Assembly (NCBI GenBank): GCA_046349315.1
Contig: JAXMCQ010000026.1
Location: 15,791 to 79,790 of the forward strand
Length of the DNA: 64,000 nt
From: JAEUMG01 sp046349315
Lineage (GTDB): Bacteria > Pseudomonadota > Alphaproteobacteria > Rhizobiales > Aestuariivirgaceae
Direction: 5' to 3'
The notes under the pieces were generated by a model. The model was given only the letters and a program-made list of their open reading frames with translations, was not told the origin of the DNA and did no database searches. Position numbers and translations under genes: made by a program. The first letter of the stretch is position 1. Each line of letters begins with the position of its first letter. Of this stretch, positions 26,277 through 34,604 are shown one piece after another.

Positions 26277-27014
26277 ATGAACGAGGCTTTCGATCCGCTC
26301 AACCTGCTGATACTCGCCATCGCGGTGGTGATCTTCTTCCGTTTGCGCTCGGTCCTCGGGCGGCGGACCGGGAATGAGCGCCCGCCTTTTGACCCGTTTG
26401 CGGCCCGCCGTCGTAACAATAACGACAATGGCAAGCCGGGCCGGCCGGAAGAAGCGAGCGGAAACGTCATTTCTTTGCCGCGCGATCGCACCGCTGAGGC
26501 GAAGCCGGCGGACGCCGAACCGGCAGCGCCGGTCTGGGCCGGTTTTGCCGAGCAGGGATCGGCACTTGCTGCGGGTTTGGAGCGCATTGCCGCGGCTGAT
26601 CGCGATTTTTCACCGGCGACCTTTATCGCCGGGGCCAAGGTTGCCTATGAAATGGTGGTGACCGCCTTCGCCCAAGGCGACAAGCCGACTCTCAAGAATC
26701 TTCTATCGCGGGAAGTTTATGATGGCTTTGCGGGTGCCATCGACAATCGTGAAAAGGCTGGCGAAAAGCTCGACTCGCGCTTCGTTGGCATTGACAAGGC
26801 CGATTTGGTCTCGGCCGAGCTCAATGGCCGCAAGGCGCTTGTCACCGTGAAATTCGTGAGCGAATTGATTTCTGCGACCACGAACCGCGCCGGCGAGGTG
26901 ATCGACGGCGACCCGAAACAGATCCGCGAGATCACCGATGTGTGGACCTTCGAACGCGATACCGGCTCGCGCGATCCGAACTGGAAACTGGTGGCAACGG
27001 AATCCCCGGCCTGA
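26277..27014 (+). CDS. Tim44/TimA-domain protein
   Basis: Predicted inner-membrane protein of 245 residues. One N-terminal transmembrane helix (LNLLILAIAVVIFFRL) is followed by a charged, low-complexity stretch and a C-terminal Tim44-like domain (residues ~105-240: FSPATFIAGAKVAYEMVVTAFAQGDKPTLKNLL, EVYDGFAGAI, VSAELNGRKALVTVKFVSE). The family is the bacterial relative of mitochondrial Tim44; a Caulobacter member is membrane-bound, but its role is not clearly known. The start at 26277 puts MNEAFDPLNLL first. mltA follows by 9 bases and smr after that, so an envelope-linked operon is likely. Confidence 0.9.
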   Translation: MNEAFDPLNLLILAIAVVIFFRLRSVLGRRTGNERPPFDPFAARRRNNNDNGKPGRPEEASGNVISLPRDRTAEAKPADAEPAAPVWAGFAEQGSALAAGLERIAAADRDFSPATFIAGAKVAYEMVVTAFAQGDKPTLKNLLSREVYDGFAGAIDNREKAGEKLDSRFVGIDKADLVSAELNGRKALVTVKFVSELISATTNRAGEVIDGDPKQIREITDVWTFERDTGSRDPNWKLVATESPA

Positions 27015-27023
27015 GGCAAGCCT

Positions 27024-28184
27024 GTGGCGAAACGGCTTGCCGCGCTGGTCCTTATCCTCGTGACGCTTGTTACGCCGGCGCTGGCGCGCGCCAATTTCGA
27101 AGCGGTGAGCTTCGCTGCGCTCAATGGCTGGAACGACGATGATCACGAGGCGGCGCTTACCGCCTTCCGTCGTTCCTGCGAGGAAATCATCAATCACGGC
27201 CGCGGCTTTGCCCGCCCGGTCCAATATGGCGGCGCGCGGGCCGACTGGCTGAGCGTGTGCCGCAAGGCGCAGAAGACATCGGATGCGCGGAAGTTTTTCG
27301 AAACCGAAATGACTGCCTTGCGGGTCAGTGATTCCGACCGCCCCGAAGGCTTGTTCACCGGTTATTTCGAGCCCGAAGCGCTGGGCAGCCGCACGCCCAG
27401 CAAGGAATATTCGGTCCCGATCTACGCCAAGCCGACTGATCTCGTGATCTTCGATGCCAAGGAGCAGAAGGCGACCGGCGGCTTACGCTATGGCCGCTAT
27501 GTCGACGGCAAACCGACGGCCTATTTTACCCGCCGCGAGATTGAAGAGGGCGCACTTCAGGGACGCGGACTCGAAATCGTCTGGCTCAGATACTGGTCGG
27601 ATGCCTTCTTCATCCAGGTGCAGGGTTCGGCGCGCATCAGGTTCGCTGACGGTACCAGCACCCGCCTCGCCTTTTCCGCCAAGACTGGCCTGCCTTATAC
27701 GGCGATTGGTGGCCTATTGGTCGAGCGCGGCGAAATCGCCAAGGAAGCGCTCTCGATGCAGACGATCCTGGCGTGGATGCGCAAGGACCCGAAGGCGGCA
27801 CGCGAATTGATGTGGGAAAACAAGTCCTTTGTCTTCTTTCGCGAATTGGACCTGCCTAACCCCGACTTGGGAGCGCCGGGTGCCCAGATGGTGCAATTAA
27901 CCCCGTTGCGCAGCCTTGCCGTCGATCGTGGATTGTGGGCCTTCGGCACGCCGGTGTGGGTCGATAGCTACGTGCCGGCGGAAAACGGCGGGAAGGGGCC
28001 GCCTTTCCGGCACCTGATGATCGCGCAGGATACCGGCACCGCAATCAAGGGCGCGGTGCGTGGCGATGTCTTTTGGGGTTGGGGTGTTGAGGCCGCTCGT
28101 AACGCCGGTCACATGAAGAGCGAGGGCAGCATGACCGTCCTGCTGCCCAAGGCTCTGGCGCGCAAGCTCCTTGCCCAGCAATGA
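27024..28184 (+). CDS. mltA: Membrane-bound lytic transglycosylase MltA
   Basis: Cleaves peptidoglycan glycan strands and forms 1,6-anhydromuramic acid ends. The 386-residue protein has a signal peptide (LAALVLILVTLVTPALARA), no lipobox Cys, so it is probably periplasmic rather than lipid-anchored. The MltA domain (LFTGYFEPEALGSR, KPTAYFTRREIEEGAL, VQGSARIRFADGT) is followed by the 3D domain (LMIAQDTGTAIKGAVRGDVFWGWG) holding the catalytic Asp. The GTG start at 27024 lies 9 bases after the Tim44-like gene; smr overlaps its stop by 4 bases. Confidence 0.95.
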   Translation: MAKRLAALVLILVTLVTPALARANFEAVSFAALNGWNDDDHEAALTAFRRSCEEIINHGRGFARPVQYGGARADWLSVCRKAQKTSDARKFFETEMTALRVSDSDRPEGLFTGYFEPEALGSRTPSKEYSVPIYAKPTDLVIFDAKEQKATGGLRYGRYVDGKPTAYFTRREIEEGALQGRGLEIVWLRYWSDAFFIQVQGSARIRFADGTSTRLAFSAKTGLPYTAIGGLLVERGEIAKEALSMQTILAWMRKDPKAARELMWENKSFVFFRELDLPNPDLGAPGAQMVQLTPLRSLAVDRGLWAFGTPVWVDSYVPAENGGKGPPFRHLMIAQDTGTAIKGAVRGDVFWGWGVEAARNAGHMKSEGSMTVLLPKALARKLLAQQ

Positions 28185-28759
28185 GCCGCAAGCCCTATCA
28201 GGCGCCCGACCATGATCTATGGGTTGAAGTCGCGCGCACATTGAAGCCCTTGGGCAGGCGGGCACGCAAAGAGGCCGATTCCCCGAAGCCTGCCACCAAG
28301 ACCGGCACGAAGACACAGCCTCCCGCCGAAACCCGATCCGTTGTTGAGATTCCGCGGCCGCCGCGGTCGGGGCCGCCGCAATTATCGGGCTTCGACCGGC
28401 GTACGAGCCAGCGCTTGATGCGTGGACAAGCCGAGATCGAGGCGCGGCTCGACCTGCATGGCACCGGTATCGAGATGGCGCGACATCGCCTCTTCGGCTT
28501 TCTCAACCAGTCGCGCAGTGCCGGGCATCGGCTCGTGCTGGTCATAACCGGTAAGGGTGCCTCGCCTTTCGCGCGCCACACGCTCCATGGCGCCGAGCAT
28601 TTCCATGCGCCGGAGCGCGAAGGCCGGCTGCGCCGCTCACTCACCGAATGGCTGCACGAACCGGAATTCCGCACCCTCGTTTCGGGTTTCCAGCCGGCTC
28701 ATCCCAAGCATGGCGGCGGCGGCGCGTTTTACGTAAAGCTCAGGCGCATAAGGCCATGA
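28181..28759 (+). CDS. Smr-domain protein
   Basis: A 192-residue protein with a basic, Pro-rich N-terminal half and a C-terminal Smr (MutS2-related) domain from about residue 85: EARLDLHGTGIEMARHRL with the DLHG motif, VLVITGKG, and HGGGGAFYVKLRR. Smr domains can cut branched DNA or RNA; the catalytic TGKG and DLHG elements are intact. The usual rhizobial place, between mltA and an XRE regulator, is kept with 4-base overlaps on both sides. The biological role is not known from sequence. Confidence 0.92.
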   Translation: MSRKPYQAPDHDLWVEVARTLKPLGRRARKEADSPKPATKTGTKTQPPAETRSVVEIPRPPRSGPPQLSGFDRRTSQRLMRGQAEIEARLDLHGTGIEMARHRLFGFLNQSRSAGHRLVLVITGKGASPFARHTLHGAEHFHAPEREGRLRRSLTEWLHEPEFRTLVSGFQPAHPKHGGGGAFYVKLRRIRP

Positions 28760-29127
28760 CGCCCTTCGGCGAGCGCATGCGCAAACTGCGCGCCGAGCGC
28801 GGCCTCACCCTCAAGCAGATGGCCGAGGATATCGGCGTTTCGAGCGCCTATCTCTCGGCGCTTGAGCATGGCCGCCGCGGCCGGCCAGGCTGGCATCTCG
28901 TCCAGCGCATCATCACTTACTTCAACATCATCTGGGACGAAGCCGAGGATGTCGCACGATTGGCGCGCATCTCGCATCCGCGCGTGGTGATCGATACGTC
29001 GGGTCTCGATCCGCGCGCCACCGAATTTGCCAATCGCCTCTCGGACGAGATCGCAAGGCTCGATCGCAAGGCGCTCGATGAACTCTCGGGTGTTCTGGCG
29101 AAGGCGACGGTTCGCCTCAAAGGATGA
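28756..29127 (+). CDS. XRE-family transcriptional regulator
   Basis: Small DNA-binding protein of 123 residues. The N-terminal helix-turn-helix (MTPFGERMRKLRAERGLTLKQMAEDIGVSS region, LSALEHGRRG) is of the Cro/C1 type. The remaining part is helical with no recognised sensor domain. The ATG at 28756 overlaps the smr stop as ATGA; an upstream frame start at 28648 would overlap smr deeply. Its 3' end overlaps hslU on the other strand by 11 bases. Target genes are unknown. Confidence 0.9.
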   Translation: MTPFGERMRKLRAERGLTLKQMAEDIGVSSAYLSALEHGRRGRPGWHLVQRIITYFNIIWDEAEDVARLARISHPRVVIDTSGLDPRATEFANRLSDEIARLDRKALDELSGVLAKATVRLKG

Positions 29128-30421
29128 ACTTTGACAGATCCGTATTGCGCGCTAGGTCGCCGATATTACGCTCGACGAAAGCGGCATCGACAGTGATCGT
29201 CTCGCCTGCCTTGTCGGTGGCGGTGAAGCTCACCTCGTCGAGCACCCGCTCCATCACGGTTTGAAGCCGCCGCGCGCCGATATTTTCAATCGATCCATTG
29301 ATCTCGGCCGCGACATTGGCGAGTGCCGAAATACCGTCATCGGTGAAATCGAGCGTAACACCTTCGGTCTCGAGCAAGGCCTTATATTGCTTGATAAGGC
29401 TTGCTTCCGGTTCGGTGAGGATGCGCCGGAAATCCTCTTTGGAGAGCGCTTTGAGTTCGACGCGAATCGGCAGTCGCCCTTGCAGTTCGGGGAGAAGGTC
29501 GGACGGCTTCGCAATGTGGAAGGCGCCCGAGGCGATGAAGAGAATATGATCGGTCTTGACCGGCCCGTGCTTGGTCGAAACCGTCGTGCCTTCGATCAAG
29601 GGCAATAGATCGCGCTGCACGCCTTCGCGGCTGACATCGGCGCCCTGGCGTTCGGAGCGCGCGCAGATCTTGTCGATTTCATCGAGAAACACGATGCCGT
29701 TATTCTCGACCGCATCGATCGCTTCCTGAACGATCTGCTCATTGTCGAGCAATTTGTCGCTTTCCTCGGCGACGAGAATTTCATGGCTTGCCTTGACCGA
29801 CAGGCGCCGCGTCTTGGTGCGCCCGCCAAACGCCTTGCCGAACATTTCGGAAAGATTGATCACGCTTGCCGATGAGCCGGGCATGCCGGGAATATCGAAG
29901 CTCGGCATCCCGCCGGTATCGGCGACCTGCACTTCGATCTCACGGTCGTCGAGTTCGCCGGAGCGCAATTTGCGCCGGAACGTCTCGCGCGTCGATTCGG
30001 AAGCATTCTGCCCGACCAGGGCATCGATGACCCGCGCTTCGGCATTGAGATGCGCTTGCGCCTCGACATCCTTGCGCCGCGCCGTGCGCACCATGCCGAT
30101 GCCGGCTTCGACCAGATCGCGGATCATCTGTTCGACATCGCGCCCGACATAGCCGATCTCGGTGAATTTCGTCGCCTCGACCTTGATGAACGGCGCATTG
30201 GCAAGACGCGCGAGGCGGCGCGCGATCTCGGTCTTGCCGACGCCCGTCGGCCCGATCATCAGGATGTTCTTGGGCATCACCTCTTCACGCAAGGGTCCGG
30301 TCAATTGCTTGCGCCGCCAGCGGTTGCGCAATGCGATGGCAACCGCGCGCTTGGCGTCCTTTTGGCCAACGATATGGCGATCGAGTTCGGAAACGATCTC
30401 GCGAGGCGTAAAATCTGTCAT
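29117..30421 (-). CDS. hslU: HslU ATPase of the HslVU protease
   Basis: AAA+ unfoldase that feeds proteins to the HslV peptidase. The 434-residue protein shows MTDFTPREIVSELDRHIVGQ, Walker A GPTGVGKTEIARRLA, the I-domain insertion, Walker B GIVFLDEIDKIC, the sensor ARRLQTVMERVLDEV, and the C-terminal LARNTDLSKFIL that inserts into HslV. I use the ATG at 30421; the longer frame to 30619 adds 66 residues lying within the upstream gene. It is separated from hslV by a membrane-protein gene, 7 bases upstream. Confidence 0.97.
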   Translation of the reverse strand: MTDFTPREIVSELDRHIVGQKDAKRAVAIALRNRWRRKQLTGPLREEVMPKNILMIGPTGVGKTEIARRLARLANAPFIKVEATKFTEIGYVGRDVEQMIRDLVEAGIGMVRTARRKDVEAQAHLNAEARVIDALVGQNASESTRETFRRKLRSGELDDREIEVQVADTGGMPSFDIPGMPGSSASVINLSEMFGKAFGGRTKTRRLSVKASHEILVAEESDKLLDNEQIVQEAIDAVENNGIVFLDEIDKICARSERQGADVSREGVQRDLLPLIEGTTVSTKHGPVKTDHILFIASGAFHIAKPSDLLPELQGRLPIRVELKALSKEDFRRILTEPEASLIKQYKALLETEGVTLDFTDDGISALANVAAEINGSIENIGARRLQTVMERVLDEVSFTATDKAGETITVDAAFVERNIGDLARNTDLSKFIL

Positions 30422-30428
30422 GTTACTC

Positions 30429-31484
30429 TTAGGACGATCTGATGACGGGGAAGTGTGAGGCGAATGATTGAGGCAACGGCCGCATGACGAAGGCGCGCGC
30501 CCTCTGCCAGCCGACGCCGAGAAGGACGACGGCACCGCCGATGACGACGAGCGTCGCCCAGAGCGCATTGCCCTCCCCGGCAATGGCGCCGATGCCGGAA
30601 ATGATACTGGCGCCGACATAGATCAGCGACGAGACGAGAAAAGCGCGCCGATCCACGATAAGCGCAATCAGCACGAAGACTGCGACCGCCGCGAGCGTCG
30701 CCACATTGGCCATGAGGTCGACGAGGTTGAGCGAAGAGATGAGGCTTACCACCGGGTGAACGATAAGTGGCGCAGCCGCGAGGATCAGCCAGAAGGCGCA
30801 GTCGGCGCGGCGCGTCAGGCGCTCGCGGTCCGACATGTCGAAGCGCAAGCCCACCGCAAACACGACGAGGCCGACGACGAGGAGCACGATATTGAGAACC
30901 CCCTTGTCGGGAAGGCCAATCGCGCGATCGACGAACATGATGATGAGAGGTATCGAACTTCCGACGATGAGGAGCAGCGAAAACGGCAAGCGGAAGCGCA
31001 CATAGAACGCGATCGAAGCGAACAGCAAGGCCAGACACACTATGAGGCTCTCGCCATGCAGGAAAGACGGCAAGTAATCGACATCGACACTATGCGTCGG
31101 AAGGAGAGAGATATACCGCCCGGCCAGCATCACCACCGCAAACGTAAAGAGGACGGCGAGCACGATGCTCGGCAAAGTATAGCGCTTGATCGCGGTCAAA
31201 TACTCGGCAAGTCCCCACACGATCACCGGGAAAGCCCATGACATCTGGATCGCAAATTGGGTCTCGCCGCTGCTGGCGGTGGTGAGCCCGACGCCGAGCA
31301 AGACGACGCCGAGCGCGATGAAGAATTCGTTGAAGCTCCTCATGAAGACGAAGCGCTCGTCGCGCAAGGTTTGCGCCTGGCGCATTTCGTGGCGCTTGGC
31401 CGGTATGCTGAGCAGGCTTTCGGCTTGCGCCGCGGTGATGATGCCGCTGCGCACCGCCTCGTCGAGGTCGTTGCGTGTCAGCAT
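30429..31484 (-). CDS. Multi-pass membrane protein (DUF2157-like) between hslV and hslU
   Basis: A 351-residue integral membrane protein. A short cytosolic N-terminus (MLTRNDLDEAVRSGIITAAQAESLL) resembles the start of DUF2157 proteins, and then about ten hydrophobic segments follow, such as FIALGVVLLGVGLTT, SIVLAVLFTFAVVMLAG, ESLIVCLALLFASIAFYV and VLIALIVDRR. I recognise no catalytic or transport motif. It overlaps hslV by 7 bases at the start and ends 7 bases before hslU, so all three are probably one transcript. Function is unknown; position suggests a role in, or co-regulation with, protein quality control. Confidence 0.72.
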   Translation of the reverse strand: MLTRNDLDEAVRSGIITAAQAESLLSIPAKRHEMRQAQTLRDERFVFMRSFNEFFIALGVVLLGVGLTTASSGETQFAIQMSWAFPVIVWGLAEYLTAIKRYTLPSIVLAVLFTFAVVMLAGRYISLLPTHSVDVDYLPSFLHGESLIVCLALLFASIAFYVRFRLPFSLLLIVGSSIPLIIMFVDRAIGLPDKGVLNIVLLVVGLVVFAVGLRFDMSDRERLTRRADCAFWLILAAAPLIVHPVVSLISSLNLVDLMANVATLAAVAVFVLIALIVDRRAFLVSSLIYVGASIISGIGAIAGEGNALWATLVVIGGAVVLLGVGWQRARAFVMRPLPQSFASHFPVIRSS

Positions 31485-32023
31485 TCGAGGCTTTCGACGA
31501 TGACCGAATCATTGGTGTAGACGCAGATTTCAGCTGCGATCGCCATCGCCTTGCGGGCGATCGTCTCGGCATCCATGTCGGTCTCGATGAGCGCGCGCGC
31601 CGCGGCAAGCGCATAATTTCCCCCCGAACCGATGCCGATCAATCCATGCTCGGGCTCAAGCACGTCGCCGGTCCCGGTCAAGACCAGGCTTGCCTGCTTG
31701 TCGGCAACGATCATCATGGCTTCAAGCCGCCTCAGATAGCGGTCCGTGCGCCAGTCCTTGGCAAGCTCGACGCAGGCGCGCGTCAGTTGGCCCGGAAACC
31801 GCTCGAGCTTGGCTTCCAGCCGCTCGAACAATGTGAATGCATCGGCCGTCGCTCCCGCAAATCCACCAATGACATCGCCCGACCCGATCCGGCGTACCTT
31901 GCGGGCATTGGATTTGATGATGGTCTGGCCGAGGCTGACTTGGCCATCCCCCGCGATGACGACCCGGTTGCCCTTCCGGAGGGTCAGGATCGTCGTACCA
32001 TGCCAGTGTTCGGGTTCGCTCAT
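31478..32023 (-). CDS. hslV: HslV peptidase of the HslVU protease
   Basis: Threonine peptidase forming the chamber of the two-part HslVU protease. The 181 residues start with a short propeptide (MSEPEHWHG) before the catalytic Thr of TTILTLRKGNRVVIAGDGQ, followed by GFAGATADAFTLFERLEAKLE and GIGSGGNYALAAARAL. Length and order are normal. Its stop overlaps the start of the membrane-protein gene; hslU comes after that gene instead of directly after hslV. It is divergent from hisB across 127 bases. A heat-shock promoter there is likely but I cannot assign it with confidence. Confidence 0.96.
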   Translation of the reverse strand: MSEPEHWHGTTILTLRKGNRVVIAGDGQVSLGQTIIKSNARKVRRIGSGDVIGGFAGATADAFTLFERLEAKLERFPGQLTRACVELAKDWRTDRYLRRLEAMMIVADKQASLVLTGTGDVLEPEHGLIGIGSGGNYALAAARALIETDMDAETIARKAMAIAAEICVYTNDSVIVESLEC

Positions 32024-32150
32024 TGGGGTCCAGTTCGGCCGTTGTGACGGCGGTCATGTAGGCCTTCGGCGCCGGGAAGAAAAGCCGGGAGCCTTAGTAG
32101 CCTATTTATGTTGCGCCTGCTAAGAACCCGCCCGGAACGGGCAGGACCCC

Positions 32151-32744
32151 ATGCGTAAGGCGAGCGTAAAGCGTAAGACTGGCGAAACCGAGATTGCCGG
32201 TGCGGTCAATCTTGACGGCACCGGCGCTTGTCGGATCGCGACCGGCGTCGGCTTTTTCGACCATATGCTGGAGCTTTTTGGCCGCCATGCGCTGATCGAC
32301 CTTGAGGTCGAGGCCAAGGGCGACACCCATGTCGATTTCCACCACACGGTCGAAGATGTCGGGATCGCACTGGGCCAGGCGGTGGCCAAGGCGCTTGGCG
32401 ACAAGAAGGGCATCCGCCGCTATGCGAGCCTCGATCTGCCGATGGACGAGACCTTGACCCGCGTCGCGCTCGACATTTCGGGTCGGCCCTACCTCGTCTT
32501 CCGCACCGTTTTCTCGCAGCCGAAAATCGGCGAATTCGACACCGAATTGGTGCGCGAATGGTTCCAGGCCTTCGCGATTAATGCCGGCGTAACGCTCCAT
32601 GTCGAGACGCTTTACGGCGACAACAATCATCACATTGCCGAATCCTGCTTCAAGGGCTTGGCGCGCGCCTTGCGCGCCGCGGTCGAAATCGACCCGCGCC
32701 AAGAGGGTCGAATCCCCTCAACCAAGGGGTCATTGTCGGGCTGA
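32151..32744 (+). CDS. hisB: Imidazoleglycerol-phosphate dehydratase
   Basis: Sixth step of histidine synthesis: removes water from imidazoleglycerol phosphate. The 197-residue monofunctional enzyme has the metal-binding repeats GVGFFDHMLELFGRH, DTHVDFHHTVEDVG and NNHHIAESCFKGLARALR. No phosphatase domain is fused, unlike in E. coli. It starts the rightward his operon; the DUF2628 gene begins at its last base. The divergent neighbour is hslV. Confidence 0.97.
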   Translation: MRKASVKRKTGETEIAGAVNLDGTGACRIATGVGFFDHMLELFGRHALIDLEVEAKGDTHVDFHHTVEDVGIALGQAVAKALGDKKGIRRYASLDLPMDETLTRVALDISGRPYLVFRTVFSQPKIGEFDTELVREWFQAFAINAGVTLHVETLYGDNNHHIAESCFKGLARALRAAVEIDPRQEGRIPSTKGSLSG

Positions 32745-33220
32745 TGCCGCGCTATTCCGTCCATGCGAAATCGGCGAAGCCCGAGGGGATCCGCGCCGAT
32801 GCGGACAAGGTCCGCTTCGTCAAGGAAGGATTCTCCTGGTGGGGCTTCTTCTTTCCCTTGCCCTGGCTCCTCGTCAAGGGCATGTGGGAAGGACTGGTCC
32901 TTGTCATACTCGGTTTGATCGCCATCGGTGCGGTGAGTGAAGTACTCGGCCTGCCGGACCGCGCAATCATTGTTCTTTGCTTCGGGATCAATCTGCTGAT
33001 CGGCTTCACCGGCAATGATCTCTATCGCTGGACCCTGCAGCGCCGCAGGCTTGTCGATGTCGGTCCTGCCTCGGGCAGCGACCGCGACGAGGCGGAACTG
33101 CGCTTCTTCCTGGCGCTGCCGGCTGCAATGCCCGCGGTCACGCCGATGACGGGACCCTTGAGCTTGCCGCAATCGCGCGACGCTCTCGGTCTTTTCGAAG
33201 CATCCGGAGCGGCGCGATGA
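32744..33220 (+). CDS. DUF2628 membrane protein of the his operon
   Basis: A 158-residue membrane protein. MPRYSVHAKSAKPEGIRADADKVRFVKEGFSWWGF is typical of DUF2628, followed by hydrophobic segments around residues 45-65 and 70-95 (GLVLVILGLIAIGAVSEVLGL, IIVLCFGINLLIGFTGNDLYRW) and a polar tail. It sits between hisB and hisH with overlaps of 1 and 4 bases; this placement is common in rhizobia, yet no biochemical link to histidine synthesis is known. It could anchor or regulate the pathway, but that is speculation. Confidence 0.88.
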   Translation: MPRYSVHAKSAKPEGIRADADKVRFVKEGFSWWGFFFPLPWLLVKGMWEGLVLVILGLIAIGAVSEVLGLPDRAIIVLCFGINLLIGFTGNDLYRWTLQRRRLVDVGPASGSDRDEAELRFFLALPAAMPAVTPMTGPLSLPQSRDALGLFEASGAAR

Positions 33221-33867
33221 AGGTCGCCATCATCGACTATGGCTCCGGCAATCTTCATTCCGCCGCCAAGGCGTTCGAGCGTGCCGCCGCCGACAATGCC
33301 ATCGACGCGAAGATCGCTGTCGTGTCGGACGCTGAGCGCCTGCGGGAAGCCGATCGCATTGTTCTTCCCGGCGTCGGGGCTTTCCGCGATTGCCGCGATG
33401 GCCTGAATGCCGTGTCCGGCATGCGCGAGGCGCTTGAGGAGCAAGTAACAAAGCAAGGCAAGCCTTTTCTCGGCATCTGCGTCGGCATGCAATTGATGGC
33501 CGAACGCGGGCTCGAACATGGCGAAGCGCAAGGCTTGGGCTGGATTTCAGGCGACGTCGTGGCGATCGAGCCGCGCGATTCCTCCTGCAAGATTCCGCAT
33601 ATGGGCTGGAACACCCTCGAAACGGTGAAGCGCCATGCCCTGCTCGAAGGCATTCCAACGGGCGAAGCCGGACGGCACGCTTATTTCGTCCACTCGTTTC
33701 ATCTGCGCGCCGGAAATCCGGGCGATGTCATCGCTGAGACCGATCACGGCGGCGCCGTCACCGCCATGGTCGGCCGGGATAACATTGCGGGCGTGCAATT
33801 TCATCCCGAGAAGAGCCAGGCGCTCGGCCTCGCCCTGATCGCCAATTTCCTGCGCTGGAAGCCATGA
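33217..33867 (+). CDS. hisH: Imidazole glycerol phosphate synthase, glutaminase subunit
   Basis: Class I glutamine amidotransferase that supplies ammonia to HisF. The 216 residues carry VAIIDYGSGNLHS, the nucleophile Cys in FLGICVGMQLM, and the catalytic His-Glu of VQFHPEKSQALG. It starts in a 4-base overlap with the DUF2628 gene and overlaps hisA by 4. Its partner hisF is separated from it by hisA and an SDR gene. Confidence 0.97.
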   Translation: MKVAIIDYGSGNLHSAAKAFERAAADNAIDAKIAVVSDAERLREADRIVLPGVGAFRDCRDGLNAVSGMREALEEQVTKQGKPFLGICVGMQLMAERGLEHGEAQGLGWISGDVVAIEPRDSSCKIPHMGWNTLETVKRHALLEGIPTGEAGRHAYFVHSFHLRAGNPGDVIAETDHGGAVTAMVGRDNIAGVQFHPEKSQALGLALIANFLRWKP

Positions 33868-34604
33868 TTCTTTTTCCGGCTATCGACCTCAAGGACGGTC
33901 AATGCGTGCGTCTGCAAAGAGGCGTCATGCAATCGGCAACCGTCTTCAACACCGATCCGGCGGCGCAGGCTGAAACCTTCGAGCGCCAGCGTTTTCAATG
34001 GTTGCATCTTGTCGATCTCAACGGCGCCTTTGCCGGAAAACCGGTTAATGGTGAAGCGGTTGAATCGATCCTGAAGCGCGTATCGATTCCGCTCCAGCTG
34101 GGCGGCGGTATTCGCGATCTTGCAACCATCGCCATGTGGCTCGAAAAGGGCGTGCGCCGCGTCATCCTGGGTACAGTAGCGGCGCGAAACCCTAGCCTTG
34201 TTCGCGAAGCAGCAAAGGTATTTCCGGATCGCATCGCCGTCGGCATTGACGCGCGCAACGGCCAGGTCGCGGTGGAAGGCTGGGGCGAGACATCCGCGCT
34301 CTCCGCACGCGATTTGGCCTTGCGCTTCGCCGATGCCGGCATCGCGGCGATCGTCTATACCGATATCGACCGCGACGGTATGTTGCAGGGTATCAATATC
34401 GACTCGACTCTTGCCCTTGCCTCCGCCGTGCCAATTCCAGTTGTCGCCTCCGGCGGTTTAGGTTCAATGGCCGATATCGAACGGCTCGCCGCGCCTGATT
34501 GCGCAAAGCTTGGCGGCGTGATCGCAGGCCGTGCCCTCTATGACGGGCGGATCGATCCTGCGACGGCCCTTGCCATACTCGCAAAGAAAAAGGTGCCGGC
34601 ATGA
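33864..34604 (+). CDS. hisA: Phosphoribosylformimino-5-aminoimidazole carboxamide ribotide isomerase
   Basis: Amadori isomerase of histidine synthesis with a (beta/alpha)8 fold. The 246 residues show the first catalytic Asp in LFPAIDLKDGQCVRL, QLGGGIRDL, and the second Asp region YTDIDRDGMLQG, with phosphate-binding GG and AS segments. Overlap is 4 bases with hisH before and with the SDR gene after. Confidence 0.97.
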   Translation: MILFPAIDLKDGQCVRLQRGVMQSATVFNTDPAAQAETFERQRFQWLHLVDLNGAFAGKPVNGEAVESILKRVSIPLQLGGGIRDLATIAMWLEKGVRRVILGTVAARNPSLVREAAKVFPDRIAVGIDARNGQVAVEGWGETSALSARDLALRFADAGIAAIVYTDIDRDGMLQGINIDSTLALASAVPIPVVASGGLGSMADIERLAAPDCAKLGGVIAGRALYDGRIDPATALAILAKKKVPA

